A stretch of 16,214 nucleotides of DNA from Geosiphon pyriformis. Its lineage: Eukaryota; Glomeromycota; Glomeromycetes; Archaeosporales; Geosiphonaceae. The notes beneath the pieces were generated by a model. That model was not told the DNA's origin. It made no database searches and worked only from the letters and a program-made list of their open reading frames with translations. The stretch covers positions 114,950-131,163 of the forward strand of contig JAAOMT010000036.1 of NCBI GenBank assembly GCA_016748015.1, in the 5' to 3' direction. Below are positions 1 through 9,053 of the stretch, one piece after another. The first letter of the stretch is position 1; each line of letters opens with the position of its first letter. Position numbers and translations under genes: made by a program.

Positions 1-951
1 AAAAAAAAAAAAAAAAAAGAACGTTTGACGGTAAATTTACTTGTTTAAAATTTGTTCAATGATAAAGTTTATCTACTTTTATTTTTATTTCAAAGATTGG
101 TAGATCATGATCTTGGCCCCGTTGATTCATATTTTTAAGAAATTCAGTTTTTCCATGACTATATAGATTTCTGAGACCCTTCATTGAGCTAATCTATGTG
201 GGATTATTGTCCCGAGTTTTGAGTTTTATTATCATCTCAGAACCAATTTCCCCGATTCCTTAAATCATCATACATTCATTACCCAAAAAATTCAACTCTC
301 ACATGAAACATTTGGAAGAAAATTTCACTTTCCAGCCTCCAATCGATAAATTCTGGCAATGAATCTTTCTTCTCAAAACAGGTTCATTCAATTTTACATA
401 TTTGGTAAGGGTTTTAGACCTAGGAAAATTATGTATTATTGATTACTTTGCCAAAAAGGGCAATGATTTCGTCATTATGTATCATCTATCCTTTAGATGC
501 AGATCCGGGTAATGTGTACACAATGGGAATCACAAAATAAAAAAATCAACTCTTTAAAATACTACTAGCAAAGACCAAAAAAAACCTAAATGACATCATG
601 GAGGATCTTCCATACGCATTTCAAAAAATTACAAAAACTGAGATTTTTCTCCTTCATCCACATTTTTTAGCGAAAGTTGCCTCAGAGTGCATGCTCACTA
701 AAGTGTGCTAAACCTTTCTGGCTGGAAAACCGTTCAACTCGAATCACCTTCTTTACAAAAGAAAAAATAAACAAGCAAAAGAGGTATGAATCAATCAAAA
801 TATTCTTAATTAAATTTGCCCTGAAAATTTTGGTGTTGAAATTTTTCATTTTTTTAGACTTCGATCCGTTGCAATATCTTTTTATTTTATATATGATCTA
901 TTTCTGAAACCTAATTCTTACATTCTACACATTGTTCTTTCTTTTCTATTT
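1..951. other. Gene-free upstream flank
   Basis: No ATG-initiated frame of useful length and no recognisable protein similarity on either strand. The stretch opens with 18 A residues and is visibly richer in G+C than the deserts further right. The only longer open frame (677-907, plus) starts at TTG and turns into a lysine/phenylalanine-rich, composition-driven sequence. The last few hundred bases presumably carry the promoter of the Kelch gene, but no element stands out against the AT-rich background. Confidence 0.55.
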
Positions 952-1027
952 TTGACCTTTGTCTCCTTTTTTTTTCCTTTATACAATTCTTTTTTTTATC
1001 CTCTCCTGCTCTGCTCTGAACAACTCC

Positions 1028-1032
1028 TTTTT

Positions 1033-1080
<48 letters not shown>

Positions 1081-1126
1081 TTTCTTTCTCTCTTTCTTTC
1101 TTTCTTTCTCTCTTTCTTTCTCTCTT

Positions 1127-1158
<32 letters not shown>

Positions 1159-1167
1159 TCTTTCTCT
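1028..1167 (+). repeat. 140-nt homopyrimidine tract, (TTTC)n passing into (TCTC)n-rich sequence
   Basis: Every base from 1028 to 1167 on the plus strand is C or T. The left part is regular TTTC units; toward the right the units become mixed TTTC/TCTC. It ends 6 nt before the Kelch gene ATG at 1174. Pyrimidine-rich leaders just upstream of the start codon are common in fungal promoters and 5' UTRs, but this is unusually long and pure. It is open in all three forward frames (Phe/Leu/Ser repeats) and also open on the reverse strand (Glu/Arg/Lys repeats), so it makes spurious long ORFs on both strands. Tetranucleotide repeats of this length tend to vary in length between strains. Confidence 0.95.
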
Positions 1168-1173
1168 ACAATC

Positions 1174-2796
1174 ATGAATTTTATCCTCACATCTAATATT
1201 AACCACAATGATAAAATATATGATTATCTTGCATGTAATGCTTATAATAATAATAAAGCACATTCGCAAATGAATGCTAGCACTGCTACTGCTGGCGCAG
1301 AGCAAACAACCACAAGAACTTCTCCCCCTCTTTTCAAAATTTCGGACTCTCTTCAAAAACTTGCCATTGAGATAATAATCTTTATTTTGGAAAACCTGGA
1401 TGAACGCGATCAATTGAGCCTGGCAATGTCCTGCTCATGGCTTTACCGCGTTTATCGCATACATTTTTATGGCTTTGCATCCCCTAAATGGGTGCCGTTT
1501 TTGAGTGATAGTGGTGTTGGTGAGTTTGAAGATGGATTTATTGCGGAGGGTCCTCCGGTGGCAAATTATCGTGATGGAGTACTCATGGATGGCGTATTAT
1601 ATGTCCCCATTCTCGGTGAAGACAAACCTGTCTGTTGGTTGCTTGATTTCAAGCAATGGTCCATTAAATGGCAGCGATTGGATTTAAAAATCTGTTTTGA
1701 TACCGGAAAGGAGTATCAACCACTTCAAACCACTGTGGCTACTGTCAACCATCCTTTGATTCACCTGTTTGGGGGGCAAAAATTCACCGGTGAACCGACA
1801 GATGTGTTTTACGAGTTGGACCCGAGAAATATGGTGCTAAGACATTTAGAATGTCAAAGTGAATTCATGCCTTCCAAGCGAGTGTCACATTCCTTGAGTA
1901 CGATTGATAGCCAACATATGGCCCTTTTTGGGGGTCGTTCCATGTGGGCTCCTGGTGAGTTTGATGTGAAAATATTTCCTGAAATTTTTACAAAAATTTT
2001 TAACTTTAACCCTTTTTTTTTCATAGATAAAATACCTCAATTAAATTCAAAGTTGGGGGAACCTACGCGCATAAAAAATAGCTTTTACGATACCAAAGAT
2101 TTTTATTTGTTCGATTTTCTTGAGAAAAAATGGTATCCATATCCAGAGATCTATCCACAAGGATTACCTTATCCACGATCAGGACATTCTTCGTTGGTCA
2201 TTGGCTCTTCACTCTACGTTTATGGTGGTCAAAAAATCGCTGCGGGATCAACCTCAAATTCACCACAATCTGAGATTCATGATGATGAAGATTTATGGGC
2301 ATTCAACTTTGATGATAATCACTCCCACTCAGATTTCACAACACAAACAAATAAACCACAACCTAAAAATATAAAAAAAAGCTTTATTCAACATAAATGG
2401 CAAAAACTGTTTTCACCTCGTATCTCCCAGTCACCTTCATTCGGCCTAGACGATGATGGCAACTGGAAAAAGACCACCGGGAAAGTAACTGGAAAACGAT
2501 GCGGTGCGGCGATGTTTCCCATCGGTAAACGACTCGCGATTTTGGGGGGCTATGAAAAAGACGCGTGGCGAAATGAAGATTATTCAATAGAGAAACCATG
2601 GGAGATGTGTAAACTATATTTCCCGAATCGGCGACGTTGGGATCATATTCGAATCGACGGTATACCAGAGATGGAATGTTTCGCAGTGTCTAAAGATCAG
2701 ACTGGTCGCCCGGAGAGTGTATTTGTGATGGGAAGAAAAAAAGTTGAAGGGGATACAAACGGAAGATTGATTATGGGTTGGATCAAAGACGATTAA
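1174..2796 (+). CDS. F-box and Kelch-repeat protein
   Basis: Start: the frame is open from 952, but 952 is TTG and the stretch before 1174 is the pyrimidine repeat. The ATG at 1174 is the first in-frame ATG and has A at -3. The unspliced frame is 540 codons; removing the intron at 1955-2026 gives 516 residues. Residues 1-50 are Asn/Ser/Thr-rich and probably disordered. Residues about 58-96 look like an F-box: hydrophobic residues around IEIIIFILENL, then the pattern LSLAMSCSWLYRV. Kelch-type repeats follow, recognised by paired glycines after beta strands and a later aromatic/Trp: IHLFGGQ (196-202), MALFGGR (249-255), SLYVYGGQ (322-329), LAILGGY (430-436), each with strand partners such as YLFDFLEKKW and LWAFNF. 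That fits one beta-propeller. In this family the F-box binds Skp1 of an SCF ubiquitin ligase and the propeller binds the substrate, so a role in ubiquitination is inferred, not shown. Residues 335-415 form a low-complexity loop between blades. Base composition and the lack of stops suggest a living gene. A Kelch protein without a true F-box is the main alternative. Confidence 0.85.
   Translation: MNFILTSNINHNDKIYDYLACNAYNNNKAHSQMNASTATAGAEQTTTRTSPPLFKISDSLQKLAIEIIIFILENLDERDQLSLAMSCSWLYRVYRIHFYGFASPKWVPFLSDSGVGEFEDGFIAEGPPVANYRDGVLMDGVLYVPILGEDKPVCWLLDFKQWSIKWQRLDLKICFDTGKEYQPLQTTVATVNHPLIHLFGGQKFTGEPTDVFYELDPRNMVLRHLECQSEFMPSKRVSHSLSTIDSQHMALFGGRSMWAPGEFDVKIFPEIFTKIFNFNPFFFIDKIPQLNSKLGEPTRIKNSFYDTKDFYLFDFLEKKWYPYPEIYPQGLPYPRSGHSSLVIGSSLYVYGGQKIAAGSTSNSPQSEIHDDEDLWAFNFDDNHSHSDFTTQTNKPQPKNIKKSFIQHKWQKLFSPRISQSPSFGLDDDGNWKKTTGKVTGKRCGAAMFPIGKRLAILGGYEKDAWRNEDYSIEKPWEMCKLYFPNRRRWDHIRIDGIPEMECFAVSKDQTGRPESVFVMGRKKVEGDTNGRLIMGWIKDD
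1955..2026 (+). other. Probable 72-nt intron that keeps the reading frame
   Basis: The donor is GTGAGT at 1955, an exact consensus. The acceptor is a run of T followed by CATAG ending at 2026. TAACTTTAAC at 2001-2010 offers a branch-point-like sequence about 18 nt upstream of the acceptor. The length is a multiple of three and has no stop, so the gene reads through whether or not it is spliced. The intron is phase 1 and the junction codon becomes GAT (Asp). The 24 residues it would encode are Phe/Ile/Lys-rich, unlike the Kelch sequence around them. Splicing is therefore the likelier normal state. Confidence 0.8.
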
Positions 2797-2946
2797 TATG
2801 TTTATTATCTTTCAAATCAAAAGCGACACTAAATTCTACTATATTCATGATTAATTATAACATTAGATTTATTCTTTATTTTCTTTTTTAAAAAAAATAT
2901 TGGTATAAACACCTTTTCTTCTGTACACATGTTAATTATAAAACTA

Positions 2947-2980
<34 letters not shown>
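2947..2980 (+). repeat. (ACTT)n microsatellite, about 8.5 units
   Basis: Perfect ACTT repeats over 34 nt, 150 nt downstream of the Kelch gene stop codon, so possibly within its 3' UTR or terminator region. Confidence 0.95.
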
Positions 2981-2982
<2 letters not shown>

Positions 2983-3803
2983 GCTTATGAAATTCTTATG
3001 TAAAAAAGAAATGAAAATTTTATTTTTATTCTTTTTTTGTAAATATATATTAAAGTATTTAGCAATAGTGTTCTTCATGAATACTATTTTCCTTTAATTG
3101 GATTAAGATTTACAGACTTTAAAGAAATAAACTGGGATACACAAAGTTTTAAAATCCTAGTTTCCCAAGCATCGTACGATCATTAGAAAAAATGAGCTCC
3201 CCGATTTGAGACTTGGTCAGATCGAAATCATGAATAGGGAACAATCGAAAGGACAGTGTATACTTCTAACTTGTAAAGAATTGAAGATCTTTTATTCATT
3301 GAGAAATTTATTATTTAAAATAATTCATATCCTGTAATATACTTGTGTGTGCATCCCTTTCGAATGACCATTGTTGTGGAATCGGAGGATAAAAATATTT
3401 GTAACACAAAATGCAAAGTTTATTGAGGAGTCTTCGTTGTAGAATTTTCTTTGCTTCACAATTCCTGCTGAGACGCTTTGGCCATTCGACCTGATCAATA
3501 CCCTATTATCTATTTATGTTACTGATTTAGATATATCCGAAATTCTAAGTTAAAAATAAATAGCTTAGGTAATTTCAAAGATCGAAACTTTTGAGATAAT
3601 GATACATTGATTAAAAATTAAAGGACGGCATAATCTTCAAATAGTAATAGGCTTTTTACATGAAACTAAAAATTATGAAAAACTTTTATCTTTGTATCAA
3701 ATACTCATATGACATTAAAAAGTCCCGTGAGATCATAAAATTCCTTTTTTTCAAAGTAACAATTCTCTCTCTATCGATCTTGAAACTATCTGAACTTTAT
3801 TAA

Positions 3804-3831
3804 AGCTATATATATATATATATATATAGCT
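3804..3831. repeat. Perfect 28-nt palindrome AGC(TA)11GCT
   Basis: Eleven TA units are flanked by AGC on the left and GCT on the right, making the whole 28 nt self-complementary. It could extrude as a cruciform. It is most likely a dinucleotide microsatellite that happens to have symmetrical flanks; no gene is next to it. Confidence 0.9.
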
Positions 3832-3948
3832 CAGTGCTAAAATCTTTCTTTAATTTCCGTGATTCTGAAATTGGGAAAAATTTTCCCTCCTATATTCAAT
3901 AAGTTTTTAATTACCATCCATAAATCCTGTACCTAAAAATCACCCCTT

Positions 3949-3969
3949 ACATACGACATACGACATACG
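3949..3969 (+). repeat. Three tandem copies of the heptamer ACATACG
   Basis: Three exact, consecutive 7-nt units in gene-free DNA. They contain three CpG sites, which are otherwise sparse here. No function can be assigned. Confidence 0.85.
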
Positions 3970-4658
3970 AGCGATCATTCCATGCTTAAAATGGCGCCAT
4001 AGAATACATCAAATTTGATTTTAAAATAGCTAAATCTAGTTAGACTACGGTCAATTTAATCTGTTCAGTCTTACTTGAAACGACAATGTCGATGTAGTCG
4101 ATCAAAATTCAAATGATCTTCAAAGACCTTTTCGGGTCATTCCGAGATGAAGATCAAAATTAATTACTGGATTTTATTAAAGTTTTTCAGCTCCCGAAAT
4201 TAATAGGAAAATTCTTTTTCTTTATTTTTCCTTCGATCCTTAAAACATTCAATTTTAAAAAAAATATTATTATCATCAAAGGGTGTTGGCAGTTCCTTCT
4301 ATTCACAAGTAATCAAAAAATCACAATGTTAGCGAAATTTTTTTTCAATCAATCAAATTTGAGACTTATCGCCTATCTTCTTGATTACATAAAATTTGTC
4401 ATGTTTGATTGCCATTTTATTATTCATAAATCGAAATAAAGATATTGGATGAAAATGATTTTCGATTAAAAACAGGAGTCAATCTAAAAATGGTTTCTTT
4501 CACCAAAAATCCCTAATCCATTTTCATAATTATTAACAAATGAATCTTTTCTTGAATGAATGGCATTGATCATAGTTAATTTCAAGGGAATCCGCTGTTA
4601 GCGTCATATGCAGGACCCTCAATATTGATAAAGTCACAACATTATGTTGGTACATGTA

Positions 4659-4669
4659 CAGTCACCTCC
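4659..4669 (+). repeat. Left terminal inverted repeat of the Tc1-type element
   Basis: CAGTCACCTCC, directly preceded by TA. It pairs with the right end at 5922-5932 at 9 of 11 positions. The transposase stop codon lies about 100 nt further in. Confidence 0.75.
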
Positions 4670-4766
4670 AATTAACGCCCGAATTTATTTTTTATACGAT
4701 TTTAAATGTTTATTTGATTTATTCTAAACCCAACTTATATACATATAACTTTTTATATATATATAA

Positions 4767-5810
4767 TTAATAGTGTGTTGATCCTCCATTTGCTTCCAAT
4801 ACTGCTTCAATTCTTTGTGGCATTGAGTCTACAACCCGTTTCAAAACTGATATATTAAAACTTGACCATTCCTTCTTTAGAGCACTTTTAAGTTCCTCTA
4901 TAGTTCTTGGAAAGTTTTCATGTTTTTGAATATTGTCCTTCATTATTTTCCACACATTTTCTATGGGGTTTAGATCAGGAGAACTGGCTGGCCAATCCAT
5001 AATCTCAATGTTTTTGTCTTTGAACCATTTTTTCGTAATTCCAGCATTATTAATAGGAGCATTGTCTTGTTGAAATATTGGATTTCTTGCTACTAAATCA
5101 TGAGTAACAGTAAGAAATAGTAAAAGATTAGTTTCTATAATCTTAAGACATGTTTTTGCTGTAATATTTTCCGTTTTTTCCTTGTATTCATCACAAAATG
5201 TCAATGGACCTCTAAGTTCTCCAACAAAGCATCCCCAAGCCATTATTGATTGTCGACCACTTTTGAAGCTAGGTGTCAAGCATTCAATATTATATCTTTC
5301 TCCTATATGACGCCATACTTTAACTTGTCGAGATTGTTTGCCGATTTCTACACTGGTTTCATCTGAAAAAATTATCCGTCTCCAAAAATAAAGGTCTTTA
5401 TTTTGATATTTTTTGCATCAAAGAATGCATGCCTTTGCTTGTTTTTCTGAAATAAAAGGCTTTTTTGCTGCAATATAACCTCGAATGCCATGGTTATGAA
5501 GTACTTGACGGACTGTTGTTAAACTGCAATTAAGCTTCAAATCATCAACAATCTCTTGTAGTGGTTTATGTCGTTCATTTTTAACTTTTCGTAAGAGAGC
5601 ACTTTTTGTTTGGTTATTGAGAGCTGGTGGGCGTTCAGATCGTGGTAAATTTTCGATTGTCCCGGTCTTTTGATACTTGTTAATGAAACGTCGTATTTTT
5701 GTGGGATTATGCTCCATTTTTTTTGCGATTTGCTCAGCATTCATTTCTTCGAGATACGCGAGAATTTTTCCTTTATCTTCAGCGGTTAATAAAGAGCGAG
5801 TACGAGACAT
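4767..5810 (-). pseudogene. Tc1-type transposase (DD34E) with one in-frame TGA
   Basis: The transposase would bind the element's terminal repeats and cut and paste it. It begins at ATG 5810-5808 (MSRTRSLLTAED) and ends at TAA 4769-4767, 347 codon positions, the usual Tc1 length. Residues about 5-55 form the first helix-turn-helix, residues 57-62 (RSERPP) take the place of the usual GRPR-like linker, and residues about 65-110 form the second helix-turn-helix. The catalytic triad is complete: Asp150 in FSDE, Asp249 in QQDNAP and Glu284 in NPIENVW, with 34 residues between the last two. Codon 131 (5420-5418) is TGA. The frame is otherwise open through both halves, so this is one gene with one stop, not two genes. 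The residues around the stop (ACIL before, C after) fit the family poorly where an Arg-Leu-Glu-Phe-Ala-like segment is usual, so a small local rearrangement is as likely as a point mutation. An ATG further upstream (5882) is in frame but would add a non-family extension. Confidence 0.9.
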
Positions 5811-5921
5811 ATTTATTCCGATTATTTTTCGCGTAATGTTTGAGTAGGTAATGGAGAAGTAAACAAATAAATTTTGGCCCAAAAAAGTAATAACAAGGGG
5901 GCAAACGAAATGTATATGTTC

Positions 5922-5932
5922 GGAGGCGACTC
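5922..5932 (-). repeat. Right terminal inverted repeat of the Tc1-type element
   Basis: Read inward on the minus strand it is GAGTCGCCTCC, followed outside by TA. The first base (G instead of the C found at the left end) and one internal base differ. The transposase ATG at 5810 lies about 110 nt further in. Confidence 0.75.
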
Positions 5933-5998
5933 TACAAGTATATATTTGTGATCCAACTGCTATTTAAATACATTCAACTTATACATGTTTTATATTAA

Positions 5999-6034
5999 TA
6001 TATAGCTCATGTTTTTTTATACATGTGACCAGCC
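5999..6034 (+). repeat. Dispersed motif, copy A
   Basis: Contains ACATGTGACCAGCC at 6021-6034. Over 36 nt it matches 11969-12003 at 27 positions with one gap, and six of the eight substitutions are transitions. It lies about 65 nt outside the right end of the Tc1-type element. It may be part of a divergent dispersed repeat. Confidence 0.45.
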
Positions 6035-6210
6035 GCTAAAAGTTAATTAAGACCTTACTATTTTATTTTTAATCATCTAATATTACCAAAAGAGCATAAA
6101 ATTTTTTAATTTATAAAAACAGTTATATTTAAAACTTCTTAACTGTTCTATTTTAGTGTTATATTTTATAATCATATTTGCTAATTTCAATCAACACAGC
6201 ATATTTATCA

Positions 6211-6229
6211 ATTTATTTATTTATTTATT
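6211..6229 (+). repeat. Short (ATTT)n repeat
   Basis: Four full ATTT units plus ATT in AT-rich non-coding DNA. No function is suggested. Confidence 0.8.
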
Positions 6230-7016
6230 CTGGCTTTTATCGAAAGCTTCCAAATATTTTTATAAAGCAAATTTATAAAAATATTCTAACCACTTTCGTT
6301 ACTTTAAATTTGGTAAATTTAAGATTTCCAAAAATCTTAGTTGAATTAATAAACCACTTTTTAAAACAAATCTCTTAGCCAAAAGTTAAATACAGATTCA
6401 AAAATGTTAGTAAGTTTTTCATTAAAACAAAATTTATTAGCAAAGTTCAAAATTCTTTAAATACTAATGAAAATTTAAGAGCCACTATAAAAAATTATTC
6501 AAAATTTCCAACAATCTTTTACAATTTTACATATGGTATTTTTATTAGCATAATAAACAATATATAATCAAGAAATTCTATTTTTAATTTAATACTTGAA
6601 TAATTACAATTATGATTTTTTTTTACTTTGTAATTAACAAAAGCTTATGTAAAAACTAGTTATTTTTTTACTTGTTATTCTTAATTTTATATAAGAATTC
6701 TAATACTATATATTAGCTATACTATTCTATTTTAATATTATTTATGTTTATTATATAAAATTAACATACCAAAGACATTTATTAAAACTTTTTTTAACTA
6801 TTTATAATATAATTCTCAAATAACTTCTTTTAAAAATACTATTAAATACAATCAAAACAATATATAATTTTTAGATATACTTATTTTTATTTATAAAAAT
6901 ATATAATTTTTATTTTTAATATAATTAAGTATTGATAAAAGTAGATATTTTTAAATTAACTTTTATTTAATTGAATTTATAATATAGTATCATCTTTTAA
7001 CTTTATATAAATATTA

Positions 7017-7118
<102 letters not shown>

Positions 7119-9053
7119 TTAACTCTTTAAAAAATATTTTCTAGTTATTATAAAAGATCAAATCACATTTTTAACATATACATCTTTTGCTTTATTAAAA
7201 AATTATTATTTTTGCTAAATACTTGTATTGATAGTTATTTCCGGTATGCTAATTGAGAAATGCAATTAACACAGTATATATAATTTGTCTATTTCATAGT
7301 TTATTTAGGTCTTTTAGCTAAAATATTGAATTGAAATACTTTCAACTTTCTGAATATTCACGGCAAAAATTATTGTTCTCTGCAATTTCTGATAACTTCT
7401 TTTACAACTATTAAATTAATTTAGTTTAAAATAAATAATTATAACCTTAATAATTTTTTTCGCAATGATTTAAAAATATTAATTACAACTTTGTGATTAA
7501 TATTAAAGTAGACTCATCGAACTATCATCAATCTAAAAATATGGGATGAAATATTAGGCACGATATTATTTTCTCTTTTAACTCAATAACTAGAGAGTTA
7601 TAGCAAAATATGAAAATCTTGCTGTTAAAGTTGGCAAATAAGGATGAAAATTTTTGATATTAGGTCCATTACAAACAAAAATTGTGGGATAAAGCGTGTA
7701 AAAATTCCTAGGGTAAATATTACATTTAATTACTTTTACAGTCAAATAATACAAAACTATGAATTTTTAAATTAAAAAATACTAGAAGTCTTAAAAAAAT
7801 TCAAAGTTTGTCCAATGTAAATTTATGCAAAGTAATATTGGATAATTAATAACATAATTTTCAAATGAAACATATATAAAATAATTATATTTTGGAATTT
7901 TTTAATAGTAATATTTTTTTTATTCAAATTGCACAAATTGAACAAAATTTTAAACTTGTATAGTAAAAGAAATTTTATTCATAATATAAAAAAGAGTTAT
8001 TTTGTAATAATTTTATTATAAACATTAATATTATTTATAACAAGCAATTTTTTATATTAATATTTTAAAAATAAATAAATTATTTTGTTTAACTTAAAAA
8101 CTTATTTTAAATAAATAAATTAATTTCAGCATCAAATAAATGTATTTGTAAAGAATAAAGAAAATAATATTGATAAAAAATGAATTTTATATATATAATA
8201 TAATAAATTATCTAAAAATAATAAAATGTATTTTTAGAGTTTTGTATTTAAATTTTCAGTTTGTGTATTGAATTAAAAAAAGTTTGAATTTAATTATTTG
8301 AATAATAATGCACAAATAAAGAAGTTTTATTAATTTTTTCAATTTTTATAGTTTTGAGATTTTATAACATTATGAAATAAAAATGCTGAATCCAATAAAA
8401 TTTTTTATGAATATTTAAGTAAATGTTTAAAATGTTAATAAGTATATAAATTTTTTTTAAATTTAAAGATTAAATTATCTAGTTGAAAATATTTTACAAA
8501 CAATTAGAAAATACTGTAATTAGTTCATTAATTACATATATGTATAATGTATTATTTTATGAGATTTAAATCTTTTTGAGATAAAGTAAACAATATCTTT
8601 TTGCATATTTTAAAATTTTATCTATAAGATTAAATGTTATTTATTAAATGTTAATATAATATTTAAAGCTTGAATTTCATTTTTGAATATTAAAATTTTA
8701 TGCTTCAAACGATTCCTAAACTGTTTTGTTATTTTTTTGCTATTTTTTTTATTATTGTTCTATAAAGAAATTGAATTACTCGTTTAGGCAATGACAATGA
8801 GAAAATGATGTCTTTCTTTGTATACTATAGCTACTTAAAACTATTTAGTATGATTTGTTAGGCGAATCATAGTTTGATGAATAACACTTTATAAATTGAT
8901 ATTTTAACATTAATAAGAATTCCCTTTTAAAAAGTTACTTTCCAAACGTAATATTATATAAAGCTTTTCAAAAAAAACCTCTATTTTATTACTATTCGAA
9001 TAATAATATATTCCCATTTTATCCGCACTTGTCCTTTGTCCTTTATTCACATC

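Larger units (their letters stand above)
2797..4656. other. Gene-free spacer between Kelch gene and Tc1 element
   Basis: No coding frame, RNA gene or protein similarity could be seen on either strand. The first 100-200 nt must hold the 3' UTR of the Kelch gene; there is no clear AATAAA signal. Three small repeats (an ACTT microsatellite, an AT palindrome and a 7-nt triplicate) are listed separately. The base composition is closer to the Kelch flank than to the deserts beyond 5935. Confidence 0.5.
4659..5932 (-). mobile_element. Complete Tc1-type DNA transposon, 1274 bp, probably no longer autonomous
   Basis: A TA dinucleotide lies directly outside each end (4657-4658 and 5933-5934), the target-site duplication expected for the Tc1/mariner superfamily. 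The left end reads CAGTCACCTCC and the right end, read inward on the opposite strand, reads GAGTCGCCTCC; 9 of 11 positions match. Further inward the ends share only loose similarity. Inside lies one minus-strand transposase of normal length with DD34E spacing, which assigns it to Tc1 rather than mariner (DD34D). An in-frame stop in the transposase and mismatched ends suggest an old or inactivated copy that could move only with help from another element. The total length is normal for the family. Confidence 0.88.

Noticed and set aside
677-907. Short plus-strand frame of 76 codons
   Set aside because: TTG start, no family resemblance, and its second half is Phe/Ile/Leu/Lys-rich as expected from composition.
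952-1173. N-terminal extension of the Kelch protein through Phe/Leu/Ser repeats
   Set aside because: It begins at TTG, and no in-frame ATG exists before 1174; the residues are only the repeat translated.
979-1413. Minus-strand frame rich in Glu/Arg/Lys across the pyrimidine tract
   Set aside because: It is the antisense of the TTTC/TCTC repeat plus the 5' part of the Kelch gene; it has no independent support.
1518-1550. Second donor-like GGTGAGTTTGA in the Kelch gene
   Set aside because: It matches the real donor at 1954-1964, but no pyrimidine-rich acceptor follows at a suitable distance and the reading through it is normal protein sequence.
4767-5882. Reading the transposase as two separate genes
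   Set aside because: Both halves are in the same phase, and the 139 nt between the two apparent frames is open except for one TGA; the apparent start of the second half is TTG in mid-domain.
6178-6378. 66-codon frame in the AT-rich region
   Set aside because: TTG start and composition-driven residues; a loose resemblance to the frame at 11979 is not strong enough to claim.
8955-8962. TATATAAA as a TATA box for the kinase relic
   Set aside because: The distance to ATG 9054 is plausible, but such strings are everywhere in this background.
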